IMG/VR virus record: IMGVR_UViG_3300045738_002441
Location: 1-42,955 of that record
Direction: 5' to 3' (one strand)
DNA: 42,955 bases
Source: a virus
The position numbers and the translations under genes were made by a program. Positions 1 through 6,938 of this stretch are shown piece after piece. How positions within the stretch are numbered: position 1 is the first letter of the stretch; every line of letters starts with the position of its first letter. The notes under the pieces are model-generated. The model was given only the letters and a program-made list of their open reading frames with translations, searched no databases and was not told the DNA's origin.

Positions 1-114
1 TCATTTGGCGTCCTCCTTTGTGGCTTCGTGTAAGTGCTGTCCAATCGTCCACTGCGCGACGGGGGCGACGACTATCAGGAAATACACCATCGCGGCGAAC
101 AGCTTCCCGCTCAT
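1..114 (-). CDS. 37-aa single-pass membrane microprotein
   Basis: This ORF encodes 37 residues. It begins MSGKLFAAMVYFLIVVAPVA and contains one hydrophobic segment (about residues 5-20) followed by a charged tail. Its ATG overlaps the stop of the upstream gene (ATGA at 111-114), so translation is probably coupled. It is the last gene of the leftward early operon inside the window, and its TGA is the first base triplet of the window. I do not recognise a family. A role at the inner membrane is inferred only from hydrophobicity. Confidence 0.55.
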   Translation of the reverse strand: MSGKLFAAMVYFLIVVAPVAQWTIGQHLHEATKEDAK

Positions 115-470
115 GCCTCCCCTCCCTGTACCCCGAAGGCCGATAGGATGCGGCTGGCGCGATGCTTGGCGACTGCCGCCTTGGCTGAGTCCACATCCTT
201 TACATGTTCCCCGTGGTGGTATGCGTCTTCATCATCGTGCGACCATGCGACAAAGGGTTCCCCCGTTTCAGGGTGGTTGCCTCCGACTTCGATGTAATAC
301 CACCCTACCTCGGTTCCCGCGTAGTAGCTTACCCCGCAATGGTCGTTCCACTCCAGCGGGCGCACCATATCCGGCAGCGCGGCAATGATGGCGTCTGCGG
401 CGTCTGTCGCGCCACAAAATTCAACGTGTGTGCCGATAATTTCAATCATCGTTTCTCGCATATCACTCAT
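111..470 (-). CDS. hypothetical early phage protein (119 aa)
   Basis: Acidic 119-residue protein rich in Trp, Tyr and His in its middle (about residues 40-90, with stretches such as GVSYYAG and AWSHDDEDAYHHGEH). I recognise no family. The start overlaps the 3' end of the 85-aa gene by 8 nt, and a GGAG motif lies upstream of the ATG. The His/Asp cluster could bind a metal, which is inference only. It is part of a tightly packed leftward operon of small early genes. Confidence 0.7.
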   Translation of the reverse strand: MSDMRETMIEIIGTHVEFCGATDAADAIIAALPDMVRPLEWNDHCGVSYYAGTEVGWYYIEVGGNHPETGEPFVAWSHDDEDAYHHGEHVKDVDSAKAAVAKHRASRILSAFGVQGGEA

Positions 471-720
471 GGGGTGTCTCCTGTGTGGTGGTTAGGGCGG
501 CGCGGGCAAGCGCTCTCAAGTCTCCGGCGAACGATCCGCCAAGGCCAGCGTGCGGCGAGTAACAATTCATCGGCTTCGATATGATTTCCAGCGTGTTTCG
601 TGCGGCGTCCCGCTCCGCCCGCAACTGCCGCACAATCCCCGCCTCCGGGCTGTCTGGCCCGTGCCTATGCTCCCACAGGTGCAAGTGGCGGTCTATCTGG
701 GCTTCGGTCCATGTGGTCAT
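463..720 (-). CDS. hypothetical early phage protein (85 aa)
   Basis: 85 residues beginning MTTWTEAQIDRHLHLWEHRH. A predicted helical segment (about residues 22-45, rich in Arg, Glu and Ala) is followed by an Ala-rich C-terminus. No family is recognised. The start ATG overlaps the stop of the preceding 125-aa gene (ATGA), the usual sign of translational coupling in this operon. Confidence 0.65.
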   Translation of the reverse strand: MTTWTEAQIDRHLHLWEHRHGPDSPEAGIVRQLRAERDAARNTLEIISKPMNCYSPHAGLGGSFAGDLRALARAALTTTQETPHE

Positions 721-1094
721 GTCGTGGGTTCCTTGATCATCTTTCGTATGTGGTCAGCCACAAATTCTGCGCCCTTTCCCTTCATCGCCGCATCATGTCT
801 ATGCTCTCTGTCGATGGAGTTTAGGAACGGCTCAGACCGCGCCCGCATCCTTTCAAAGTGGGCTGCGCATGATGCTGCTGTGTCCGCCGCCTCGCGCAGC
901 GCGTCATTGCGGGCTTGCGTCGTGTCGGGCATTGCTGAGATAGCGGCGCGGGCTGCGGTCTTCCACGTATGCTTTGTTAGGTCGCCGGTATGCTTCCAAT
1001 ACTCCTCAGCATCCGCGCTGGCGTCGTTTGGCTGCATAACGCTGAAAGCCATAGCCTTCGCCACGCGCTCTACTGTCTGTTCATCTGGTGTCAT
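717..1094 (-). CDS. hypothetical early phage protein (125 aa)
   Basis: I place the start at base 1094 (MTPDEQTVERVAKAM) because that ATG forms an ATGA overlap with the stop of the gene before it. A longer in-frame extension upstream would run over that gene. The opening helix, of the type Q-T-V-E-R-V-A-K-A-M, is common in small phage early proteins. The remainder is predicted helical, with an Ala/Arg-rich centre. Function is unknown. Confidence 0.7.
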   Translation of the reverse strand: MTPDEQTVERVAKAMAFSVMQPNDASADAEEYWKHTGDLTKHTWKTAARAAISAMPDTTQARNDALREAADTAASCAAHFERMRARSEPFLNSIDREHRHDAAMKGKGAEFVADHIRKMIKEPTT

Positions 1095-1294
1095 GCTATC
1101 TCTCCGCAGGTGTTGCACGCTACGCCATCCTCGAATGCGTAAGCCTTTATCATCACGCCCTTGCACGGCTTGGGCTTGTACCCGCGCGGCGCATCCTCGT
1201 CAGGCTCAGGGTAGCGCCCGCAGGTGTCGCCGTCCTCGGTGCCAATCTCGTTCGGTTCGTCGGGTCCGCGCAGGATCATTTCGTCGTTGCTCAT
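1091..1294 (-). CDS. small Cys-containing acidic protein (67 aa)
   Basis: The start at 1294 (MSNDEMILRGP) is chosen because an AGGAGAG Shine-Dalgarno lies just upstream; in-frame codons further upstream lack one. The protein is acidic in its first half and has cysteines at CGRYPEP, PCKG and a terminal CNTCG pair, suggesting a small zinc-binding knuckle. No family is recognised. The stop overlaps the next start as ATGA. The 158 nt upstream (1295-1452) show no convincing gene, only an imperfect inverted repeat (1311-1320 with 1342-1351). Confidence 0.6.
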   Translation of the reverse strand: MSNDEMILRGPDEPNEIGTEDGDTCGRYPEPDEDAPRGYKPKPCKGVMIKAYAFEDGVACNTCGEIA

Positions 1295-1452
1295 GCTCTC
1301 TCCTATGTTGCCCGCCGATCCCCTCATGTGGAGGTGGCGCGGATCGACGGGCGGGTGACGTAGCGCGTCAGTTTGGTTACAATAAACGCCCATCGGGCTT
1401 CTTGTCGCCACTAGTTCGCTGTGGCCGCGTTATCCCCAGAGCGGGAATGTCG

Positions 1453-1800
1453 TTAGGCCATGCACTCAATCTTGTCTTGCGTGGCCGAAATATATTCGTA
1501 ATCGGGGCCATATTCTGCGGCCCAGCTTTCCTTTCCTTGGTGGATCGCCAGCTTGCTCTTATCGCGGTCAAATTGCAGACCTTGGTGGTGACAGCGGCAA
1601 AGAGGTATAGCCATTCGATCCGGTGTCCGGTGGTTACCATACCGCCCGCAAATGACGTGATGTGCCTCTGTGATGCTGGTCTGCGTTAGCCCGAAGGCGT
1701 CACACACGCAGCAAGGCAGGTTGCGGACGTAGCGCAGATATTGCGGGTCTTTCCCCAGCTCGTCGGCTTCGAGAAAATCGGAGTATCGCAGTTCGCTCAT
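1453..1800 (-). CDS. HNH-type nuclease, Ref/recombination-nuclease-like
   Basis: 115 residues starting MSELRYSDFLEADELG; the start overlaps the ninB stop as ATGA. A His-Cys pattern is visible: PCCVC (residues 29-33), EAHHV (46-49) and LCRCHH (67-72). This matches a ββα-metal HNH core with structural Cys pairs, as in the P1 Ref/DUF968-like phage nucleases placed beside NinB/Orf proteins. By family and position it probably acts on recombination or replication intermediates. The fold assignment is fairly secure; the exact substrate is inference. Confidence 0.75.
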   Translation of the reverse strand: MSELRYSDFLEADELGKDPQYLRYVRNLPCCVCDAFGLTQTSITEAHHVICGRYGNHRTPDRMAIPLCRCHHQGLQFDRDKSKLAIHQGKESWAAEYGPDYEYISATQDKIECMA

Positions 1801-2183
1801 GCCTTGGCCTCCTCTGACCATTCAATGCCTACTTCGTCGCCCCATTGCTGAATGAAGGTAATCAGATCCGCCATCTGGCCTACGCTCATATGGCTGGACC
1901 GGAACCCAACGGGGAAAGGCTCGTCGTCAAGACCCATCGCAAACTTCACTTCATGGCCGCACGCCTTCATAAACGCGGCTTTCCAGATATCCGGCGTCAT
2001 GCTGCGCCCATGCTTTTCGGGCTGTTTGATAATGTCGCCAATCATGGCCCACATCTTGTCATTCTGCATGTTGGTGCGGGTGGGCTTGCGGAAAACGACG
2101 CTAACGCCATCCCCCGCAATGTTGACCCAATGCTTGGCCCTTGCCCGCGTCTCCGCGTTTATGAGGCGAACGATTGCGGGCAT
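1797..2183 (-). CDS. ninB: NinB/Orf family recombination mediator
   Basis: 128 residues matching the lambda NinB (Orf) pattern: TRTNMQNDKMWAMIGDI near residues 35-53, D-I-W-K-A-A-F near 65-71, a G-F-R-S-S-H-M-S segment near 93-100 and a W-G-D-E-V-G-I-E-W tail. In lambda, Orf binds SSB and DNA and helps load recombination proteins, replacing RecFOR. Length is close to the lambda protein. It sits in the ERF/YqaJ/SSB module, which fits the role. The start overlaps the upstream HNH gene stop (TAATG). Confidence 0.85.
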   Translation of the reverse strand: MPAIVRLINAETRARAKHWVNIAGDGVSVVFRKPTRTNMQNDKMWAMIGDIIKQPEKHGRSMTPDIWKAAFMKACGHEVKFAMGLDDEPFPVGFRSSHMSVGQMADLITFIQQWGDEVGIEWSEEAKA

Positions 2184-2716
2184 TAGGTTCGCGCCCCATC
2201 GCGGTGGAAGTCGCCATTAACCGTGTGCAACTTTCCATGACATGAGGTGCAAAGCCAAAATACGTCCAAAGGCTTTGAGTAATCATGGTGATGCGCCTGC
2301 AACCCGTCGCTGGCCCCGCAGAAAAAACATTCGTCATGCTTCTTCAACTGACCTTTGGCGATAGCCCGAGAGACCTTCTGTCTCGCATTGTGGCGAAGGT
2401 ATCCGTCTGATTTCCGCTTTTGGCGCTGCTTTTCAACGCGAACAGACATAGGGGTTCTCTTGCCCGCCGCGTGACAATGAGCTTTGCGCTCGTCGCTTTC
2501 ACGGTAGCGCATCCGATCATATGACCGGTAATATTCGGCCTTGTCGTTGCGGTTCTGGCGAACGCGCTTACATGTGCACTCCTTGCACTCGCCAGAACTC
2601 CTATCTTTCTTTACCTGCTGGGGGTAGTATTCGGTTGTGAGCTTGCTCTCGCCACATACGCGACAAGGTACGAGTTGCGAATCCACAACGGGTTCTGTAA
2701 CTGAAACATCAGCCAT
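2183..2716 (-). CDS. zinc-finger HNH endonuclease, free-standing homing type
   Basis: 177 residues. The start at 2716 (MADVSVTEP) is set by a near-perfect AGGAGG seven bases upstream; an upstream in-frame extension would cover the leader hairpin. An N-terminal Cys finger (CxxC at 18/21 and 44/47) precedes a basic linker, then a C-terminal nuclease core: CxxC 130/133, AHHHDY 141-146, CxxCH 156-160 and H164. Phage HNH endonucleases of this form are often mobile. It lies between ssb and ninB with its own promoter and a 5' hairpin shared with two other nuclease genes. Confidence 0.8.
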   Translation of the reverse strand: MADVSVTEPVVDSQLVPCRVCGESKLTTEYYPQQVKKDRSSGECKECTCKRVRQNRNDKAEYYRSYDRMRYRESDERKAHCHAAGKRTPMSVRVEKQRQKRKSDGYLRHNARQKVSRAIAKGQLKKHDECFFCGASDGLQAHHHDYSKPLDVFWLCTSCHGKLHTVNGDFHRDGART

Positions 2717-2740
2717 CTTCAGCCCTCCTACGGCTAGATT

Positions 2741-2781
2741 GGTTAGGCGGAACGGGGTGCTGGAAACACCCCGATCTGCCG
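2741..2781 (-). ncRNA. 5' leader hairpin C of the HNH gene
   Basis: Read on the minus strand, an outer arm GGCAG (2780-2776) faces CCGCC (2750-2746) with one mismatch. The inner stem CGGGGTG / CACCCCG (2773-2767 / 2759-2753) closes a TTTCCAG loop, and TAACC follows. It starts about seven bases after a TATAAT box, so it should form the 5' end of the RNA. The same architecture occurs upstream of the GIY-YIG and HNH-AP2 genes (15398, 17080) with altered stem pairs. Function is unknown. Confidence 0.65.
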
Positions 2782-2785
2782 TTTT

Positions 2786-2814
2786 ATTATACCAATAAGC
2801 CATTGAACTTACAA
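2786..2814 (-). promoter_or_regulatory. promoter of the HNH cassette
   Basis: On the minus strand, TTGTAA (2814-2809), a 17-nt spacer and a perfect TATAAT (2791-2786) sit just after the ssb stop. The predicted transcription start is at the base of hairpin C. This gives the HNH gene its own transcription inside the long early operon. Confidence 0.65.
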
Positions 2815-2815
2815 C

Positions 2816-3295
2816 CTAAAACGGTATTTCTTGGTCGATATCACGGTCACGCGACCCGCCGGAGTTGCCCCCGCCGTACCCGCCACCAGACGCGCCGCTG
2901 TCATAGCCCCCGCCAGACTGACCGCCGCTATCGGAGCCGCCGCCGTTGCCGTCCAGCATCGTCAGGGTGCCGCCAAAGCCTTGCAGCACAACCTCGGTGC
3001 TGTAGCGGTCGGAGCCGTCCTGAGCCTGATACTTGCGCGTCTGAAGCTGGCCCTCGATATAGACCTTGCTGCCCTTCTTGAGGTATTTCTCCGCGATGGA
3101 GACAAGGCCCTCGTTGAAAACTGCCACCGAATGCCACTCGGTCTTTTCGCGGCGTTCGCCTGACTGCTTGTCTTTCCACGTCTCGGAAGTGGCGATGCGA
3201 AGGTTGGCGACTTTGCCCCCGTTAGGGAACGAGCGCACCTCAACGGCGCGGCCTAAGTTGCCGATTAGAATAACTTTATTGACTGATCCGGCCAT
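2816..3295 (-). CDS. ssb: single-stranded DNA-binding protein
   Basis: 159 residues. The N-terminal OB fold (residues 1-110) is clear: [55 protein letters not shown] Gly/Ser-rich linker (about 115-150) leads to the acidic tip DIDQEIPF that recruits partner proteins. It coats ssDNA in phage replication and recombination and would contact NinB and the exonuclease/annealase pair. It closely resembles Rhodobacterales chromosomal SSB, so host origin is likely. Confidence 0.97.
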   Translation of the reverse strand: MAGSVNKVILIGNLGRAVEVRSFPNGGKVANLRIATSETWKDKQSGERREKTEWHSVAVFNEGLVSIAEKYLKKGSKVYIEGQLQTRKYQAQDGSDRYSTEVVLQGFGGTLTMLDGNGGGSDSGGQSGGGYDSGASGGGYGGGNSGGSRDRDIDQEIPF

Positions 3296-3308
3296 TTTCT
3301 AAGCCTCC

Positions 3309-3629
3309 TTAGTGGAAATGCGTGAAAAGATATGTTGCGAAATTCGCCTCTTTCGCGGCGGGTACAGCTTCCCGCACAGCGACCATCAGGCCCATTTTGT
3401 CTAGCGCCTCAATCGGTGCGTCTACCTCTATAAACTCGATGCCTTCGTATGGGTCACTGCGTGCGATAACCTTGCCCACCATCGCGTAAGCCCCAGACAT
3501 AAAGTCATAAACGATGTCAAATCGAGCATTGGGAGCGCCGTAAATTTCGTCCTCAAACTCGTCATACTCAATGTCATCTGTTGATAGCTTCACGCCCCAG
3601 AACAGATAATCAACGCGGTCAACCCCCAT
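3309..3629 (-). CDS. hypothetical acidic protein (106 aa)
   Basis: The start at 3629 (MGVDRVDYLFWGVK) has a GGAGGG Shine-Dalgarno eight bases upstream, inside the end of the gapR-like gene; longer in-frame starts would overlap that gene fully. The sequence is acidic and aromatic, with a D-D-I-E-Y-D-E-F-E-D-E run near residues 20-30, and ends FATYLFTHFH. No family is recognised. Its place between ssb and the recombination genes suggests an accessory DNA-metabolism role, unproven. Confidence 0.7.
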   Translation of the reverse strand: MGVDRVDYLFWGVKLSTDDIEYDEFEDEIYGAPNARFDIVYDFMSGAYAMVGKVIARSDPYEGIEFIEVDAPIEALDKMGLMVAVREAVPAAKEANFATYLFTHFH

Positions 3630-3630
3630 A

Positions 3631-3900
3631 TCATTTGCCCTCCAAGGCTTTTTCGTACATCTCTTGGACGGCGCGTTCTTCTGACAGCGCGTCACGGTCT
3701 TTCTTGCGGTCGGCAATCACCCTGCGCAAAATCTTGGTGTCATAGCCTGCCGATTTCGCAGCGGCGTAGGCTTCGCGTTCCCCCTCTGCGGCGTCGGCCT
3801 TTTCGGAGTGCCAGCGTTCAATCGTCTCGCAGAACTGGCGCAGCTCTCCGGCTGTCACGCGGTATGTCGCGTCGCCTGCAGTGTCTGTTTCGTCGGTCAT
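3631..3900 (-). CDS. GapR-like DUF2312 nucleoid-associated protein
   Basis: 89 residues with the DUF2312 pattern: V-T-A-G-E-L-R-Q-F-C-E-T-I-E-R near residues 15-29, E-A-Y-A-A-A-K-S-A-G-Y-D-T-K-I-L-R near 43-59, and K-K-D-R near 66-69. In Caulobacter, GapR binds overtwisted AT-rich DNA as a dimer of dimers and stimulates type II topoisomerases. A phage copy could manage supercoils ahead of phage forks. It is coupled to the exonuclease gene (ATGA overlap). The family call is firm; the phage role is inferred. Confidence 0.85.
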   Translation of the reverse strand: MTDETDTAGDATYRVTAGELRQFCETIERWHSEKADAAEGEREAYAAAKSAGYDTKILRRVIADRKKDRDALSEERAVQEMYEKALEGK

Positions 3901-4514
3901 GCTGCCTCTTTCTTCTGATACGTTTCGATTAGGTGCTTGGCTGTGGCGTCCACATCCGCAAGGAAAGCGGTCACAGCCTTGGCAATCTCGGCCTGCAATT
4001 CACGGTCGGCTTCGACGCGCTGGCAGTGCATCTGCATTTCGTGGGGTAGGGATGGGTTGAACGTCACAAAGTCGCACCACTCGCGCCCGGTGCACTCCAT
4101 CTGCCATTGCATCTGCAACAGGTAGTTGCGCTTGATATCGCCCCCGCTCAATACGCGGATATGCTCTGCGGGCTGTGGGCACTTGATTTCGACAAGGCCC
4201 AATTCACCCACCAGCCCGTCAGGGCTTGCGCCGCTCATGGGGATAGAGGCGTTTGGGATGAAGCCGACCTCGGCCACGTCTAGGCCAGTCTCCATTTCAT
4301 AGAAGGCCCGTGCCTGTGGTTCAGTGTCGGTCCCGTGCTGCATTGCAGAACTGGTGAAGCCCTCAGTTGCAACGCCGGTCAGGCGCTCACAGACAAGCTG
4401 CGCTTTGTAGTTGGAATAACCCGCCGTTGTCGGCTTCATCATCACATCGGCAATGCGGCTGGCGGTGACGCAGGCCAAGCGGGCCGCGAACCATTCTTCT
4501 GTGCGCTGTTCCAT
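3897..4514 (-). CDS. YqaJ-family viral recombinase exonuclease
   Basis: 205 residues of the lambda-exonuclease/YqaJ fold. MEQRTEEWFAARLACVTASR opens the domain. The PD-(D/E)xK site is visible as GTDTEP (E65), SPDG (D99) and V-E-I-K (E109, K111). A downstream Q-M-Q-W-Q-M-E-C segment is typical of the family. It degrades the 5' strand of duplex ends to give 3' tails for the adjacent ERF annealase. The start overlaps the ERF stop by one base, so the two are coupled. Confidence 0.93.
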   Translation of the reverse strand: MEQRTEEWFAARLACVTASRIADVMMKPTTAGYSNYKAQLVCERLTGVATEGFTSSAMQHGTDTEPQARAFYEMETGLDVAEVGFIPNASIPMSGASPDGLVGELGLVEIKCPQPAEHIRVLSGGDIKRNYLLQMQWQMECTGREWCDFVTFNPSLPHEMQMHCQRVEADRELQAEIAKAVTAFLADVDATAKHLIETYQKKEAA

Positions 4515-5263
4515 CAGGCGTTCACTTTCTTGCGTTCGAGTTGTGCCTTAGCCTTTTCAAACAGGTTTGCGGGGAACTCGCGCAGGTCAGCTTGCGACGG
4601 GTTCTTGTGCCCGTATGCGGTGTGGAATTTCACCTCGTCGGTGCCTGTTTCTTCGATCAGGTCGCGCAAAATGGTGAACTGTTCAGCGCTGACAGTTTCG
4701 ACGTGGTTGCGGTTGTTCGCCGCGTCGTTGTCGTCACCAATCGCAATGTCAAAGACCGCACAGAACAGGTAACGGCGACCGTAAGAGGTGGTGCTGCCGT
4801 ATGCGTGGGTTCCGGTCTTGTTTGCGGTCCCTTTCATGCCCTTGTCGTCAAGGGGCACTTCGGAAACGTCGCTTTCAATGTGAGCGCCGCGCCGGAGGGT
4901 CCATTTCATGTTCATAAAGCCGTCACGCCCGCCCGCTACGGGGATCACGTTAAAGCTGAACCCGTGCTGTGCTGCGATAGGTTTGCAAGCCTCGTAGATA
5001 TCGGCCAGCTTGGCATACTTGCTGCGCGTCTGGTCGTTGTTGTGCTTCGCGGCGACTGACGGCATTTCAGCTTGAGCCGCTGCAAGGGCTTCGTTGAAAG
5101 AGGACTGCGCGGCGGTCGCTTCCAGGCGCTCCTTCATAGCGAGCATACGTTCGAGCTTGTCCAGATCCGCGTTGGGGTCCATTGCCACGCGCTCAATCAT
5201 GCTAACCATTGGGTCGGCTGGAAGGTATTGCCCTTGGGCTTCGGTTTTGGTCACGGCGTTCAT
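4514..5263 (-). CDS. erf: ERF-family single-strand annealing protein
   Basis: 249 residues. The ERF core spans about residues 40-180: YAKLADIYEACKPIAAQHG (83-101), a G-T-H-A-Y-G-S-T-T-S-Y-G-R-R-Y-L-F block (151-167) and the closing acidic IGDDNDAA. P22 Erf-type proteins anneal complementary single strands in RecA-independent phage recombination and help circularise the genome. It is coupled to the YqaJ exonuclease and close to ssb, making a standard exonuclease-annealase-SSB module. Confidence 0.93.
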   Translation of the reverse strand: MNAVTKTEAQGQYLPADPMVSMIERVAMDPNADLDKLERMLAMKERLEATAAQSSFNEALAAAQAEMPSVAAKHNNDQTRSKYAKLADIYEACKPIAAQHGFSFNVIPVAGGRDGFMNMKWTLRRGAHIESDVSEVPLDDKGMKGTANKTGTHAYGSTTSYGRRYLFCAVFDIAIGDDNDAANNRNHVETVSAEQFTILRDLIEETGTDEVKFHTAYGHKNPSQADLREFPANLFEKAKAQLERKKVNA

Positions 5264-5457
5264 GCTGTTAGCCTCCGTTGGATTTCACTGCGCATCTTGA
5301 AATGCGGGTAGTTGCGGGATAGCCGATCCACGGTGTCATGCGCCTTCTGTAGGCTCTGGACGGTCAGGTCCGGCAAGTCGGGGTCGGCCTCTGCGGCAAG
5401 CATCACGTCGGCCAGCGCTTCATTCGCGGCGTTCAGGGCGGCTTCCAGGTCTAGCAT
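5260..5457 (-). CDS. small helical protein (65 aa)
   Basis: 65 residues, MLDLEAALNAANEALADVM, predicted as two amphipathic helices with a loop rich in Asp and Pro near residues 25-32. The stop overlaps the erf start (ATGA). No family is recognised. It may act with the annealing protein because of the coupling, but nothing in the sequence proves that. Confidence 0.65.
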   Translation of the reverse strand: MLDLEAALNAANEALADVMLAAEADPDLPDLTVQSLQKAHDTVDRLSRNYPHFKMRSEIQRRLTA

Positions 5458-5636
5458 TTGGCATCCCCCTTGCAGTCGGGGTGGATCGCCTGAGCGCTCA
5501 CGAACTGCGAACCGGCTGTGGAATACGACGCGGCAAACACGGCGATTGCGATAACGGTCAGGCCGATGATGCCAAGGAACACGTCGCGGATGTTCTGGCG
5601 TCGGATGGCGCGGGGGCTGCGTAGGTCAGGGCGCAT
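5451..5636 (-). CDS. single-pass membrane protein (61 aa)
   Basis: The start at 5636 (MRPDLRSPRAIRRQN) overlaps the previous stop as TAATG. A basic N-terminus (residues 1-19) precedes a clear membrane span, FLGIIGLTVIAIAVFAA (about 21-37), then a short outside tail with a C-x7-C pair at the end (PDCKGDAKC includes two Cys). This is a positive-inside topology. Small membrane proteins in early operons may act in exclusion or host takeover; no family is recognised. Confidence 0.65.
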   Translation of the reverse strand: MRPDLRSPRAIRRQNIRDVFLGIIGLTVIAIAVFAASYSTAGSQFVSAQAIHPDCKGDAKC

Positions 5637-5839
5637 TATTCGGCCTCCGGTGCAGCGGGCAGGGGCATCCAATGCGTCACGAAGCGGGCCTTGATCGTGA
5701 GCAGCTTGCCGCTTGGACGGCTTGTTCTCCACTCGTCGCAAATGCGGTCGTAGTAGCATTCACACCAGCGCACACCATCAGCCAGCCAAATGTCTATAAG
5801 CTGGTCCTTCGGCGCGGTATCAATCGGTTGCCATGTCAT
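5636..5839 (-). CDS. DUF551-like small phage protein (67 aa)
   Basis: Starts MTWQPIDTAPKDQLIDIWLADG. This W-Q-P-I-D-T-A-P-K-D opening, and a C-terminus with a T-H-W-M-P-L-P motif, are typical of DUF551-like phage proteins of unknown function. The start at 5839 makes an ATGA overlap with a 49-aa gene upstream; the longer in-frame version would start inside two other genes. The family call is good, the function unknown. Confidence 0.75.
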   Translation of the reverse strand: MTWQPIDTAPKDQLIDIWLADGVRWCECYYDRICDEWRTSRPSGKLLTIKARFVTHWMPLPAAPEAE

Positions 5840-5985
5840 GTCACATTCTCCTCGTGGAACTCTGCGCTGTGTTCGGCGTCTCGGATGGCCTTGCGCTCTA
5901 TCCGGTCGAACTCGAATTTCAGGTCGTTCATGTATTGGGCATCGGTCTTGATGCTGCGAAGGCTGGTGAGGATGCGGCGGATCAT
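5836..5985 (-). CDS. 49-aa charged helical microprotein
   Basis: 49 residues, MIRRILTSLRSIKTDAQYMN followed by a charged helix with E-F-D-R-I-E-R-K. Both ends overlap their neighbours as ATGA (5982-5985 and 5836-5839), which strongly supports real translation despite the short length. No family is recognised. It looks like a small coiled-coil or DNA-contacting protein. Confidence 0.55.
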   Translation of the reverse strand: MIRRILTSLRSIKTDAQYMNDLKFEFDRIERKAIRDAEHSAEFHEENVT

Positions 5986-6152
5986 GCTGCACCTGTCGCG
6001 GCGCGGTACTCATTGTACTGAGAGCCGATCAAGATACCCGCCGCGCCATGTGGATAAACGACGCGATATTGTATCACCTTTAGCCAAACCATCCTCCCGC
6101 CAACCCGCCTTGGAAGGATGCAAAACATGTTTCTCCAGTCGGTGGCGTCCAT
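5982..6152 (-). CDS. 56-aa basic microprotein
   Basis: The ATG follows the stop of the PAPS-reductase-like gene directly (TAG-ATG), with a GAGGA Shine-Dalgarno seven bases upstream. The stop forms ATGA with the next gene. The 56 residues (MDATDWRNMFCILPRRVGGR at the start) are basic and Gly/Tyr-containing. No family is recognised. Spacing and overlaps support it as a real gene co-translated with the PAPS-reductase-like enzyme. Confidence 0.55.
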   Translation of the reverse strand: MDATDWRNMFCILPRRVGGRMVWLKVIQYRVVYPHGAAGILIGSQYNEYRAATGAA

Positions 6153-6938
6153 CTACTTTTCCTCACAAAATATGCCGCAGTCAGGCATGGATTTCAGCGC
6201 CCTGCCTTTTGCTTTGGGGTCTAGTTCATCCAAGAAGATCCGCTCGTTATTGACGCGGGCCAGCTTCGCGCCAAGCCGGCGTGATTGCTCGGCGCGCTGG
6301 CGAAACACTTCCGGGTGCGTTTTGCGGACAAGATTCCAATATGTCGGGCTGGTTGCCTTGACGCACCCGATGCAGTTGGCATTTGGATACCCAAGGCGGT
6401 ACATCTCAGGCAACTCAATGCCCTCGCGCCGAAGCATGTCCCAGCAGTCTTCCTTAGTCATCCCAGCATCAATCAGGACTGGCAGGACGTTCTCACGCTC
6501 GGTTAAAACGAACCGCTCATGGCGCTTCTTTTCGTCGGCTGTGAACCCGAGAACATGCCAGTCAGCGTGGTTCGTTTTTTCCCACTCGTATCGGGCGTCT
6601 TTTTTGAGTTTGTCAGTACACGGGGCGACAGACCCTTTGCCGGGAACGATGATTGACATAGCGCCGCGATGATCCCAAACGTCTACGCAATCGTTTGTGG
6701 GGTATTTTGGGTTTTGGGCGTCCTCTATTTCGACCCCGACCCATTCAGCCACATCGATTAAAAAGCGTCGGTTGTCCTCGTGCTCGTTCAAAATGGGGTT
6801 ATTGACAGCCCGAACACGATCCGCCCCGTATTTATCTACGGTTAGCTTCAGCGCGACGGCGCTGGCGGCACCACATGAAAACCATACTGCGATTATACCT
6901 TTGCTGTTGTCTGCTTTGATTTGCTCGATCATGCTCAT
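6153..6938 (-). CDS. phage PAPS-reductase/adenine-nucleotide alpha hydrolase-like protein
   Basis: 261 residues. An N-terminal P-loop-like motif WFSCGAAS (19-26), a variant of the SGGKDS pyrophosphatase loop, marks the PAPS reductase/ATP-PPase superfamily found in many phages. Cysteines at 107, 189 and 192 (NANCIGCVK) and at 254 and 258 (PDCGIFC) could hold a metal or Fe-S cluster or act in sulfur transfer. Family members include sulfonucleotide reductases and DndC-like enzymes; the substrate here cannot be read from sequence. Its ATG overlaps the preceding stop (ATGA). Confidence 0.8.
   Translation of the reverse strand: MSMIEQIKADNSKGIIAVWFSCGAASAVALKLTVDKYGADRVRAVNNPILNEHEDNRRFLIDVAEWVGVEIEDAQNPKYPTNDCVDVWDHRGAMSIIVPGKGSVAPCTDKLKKDARYEWEKTNHADWHVLGFTADEKKRHERFVLTERENVLPVLIDAGMTKEDCWDMLRREGIELPEMYRLGYPNANCIGCVKATSPTYWNLVRKTHPEVFRQRAEQSRRLGAKLARVNNERIFLDELDPKAKGRALKSMPDCGIFCEEK

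Noticed and set aside
550-1689. 379-aa open frame on the plus strand
   Set aside because: Arg/Cys/Ser-rich composition, spans five well-packed minus-strand genes, no ribosome site; it is a shadow of high-GC coding on the other strand.
2717-2803. N-terminal extension of the zinc-HNH gene (MAYWYNKTADRG...)
   Set aside because: The extension is encoded by the leader hairpin and promoter, and a near-perfect AGGAGG marks the start at 2716.
4000-4182. Second small frame within the exonuclease gene
   Set aside because: Lies wholly inside the YqaJ gene on the same strand with no ribosome site.
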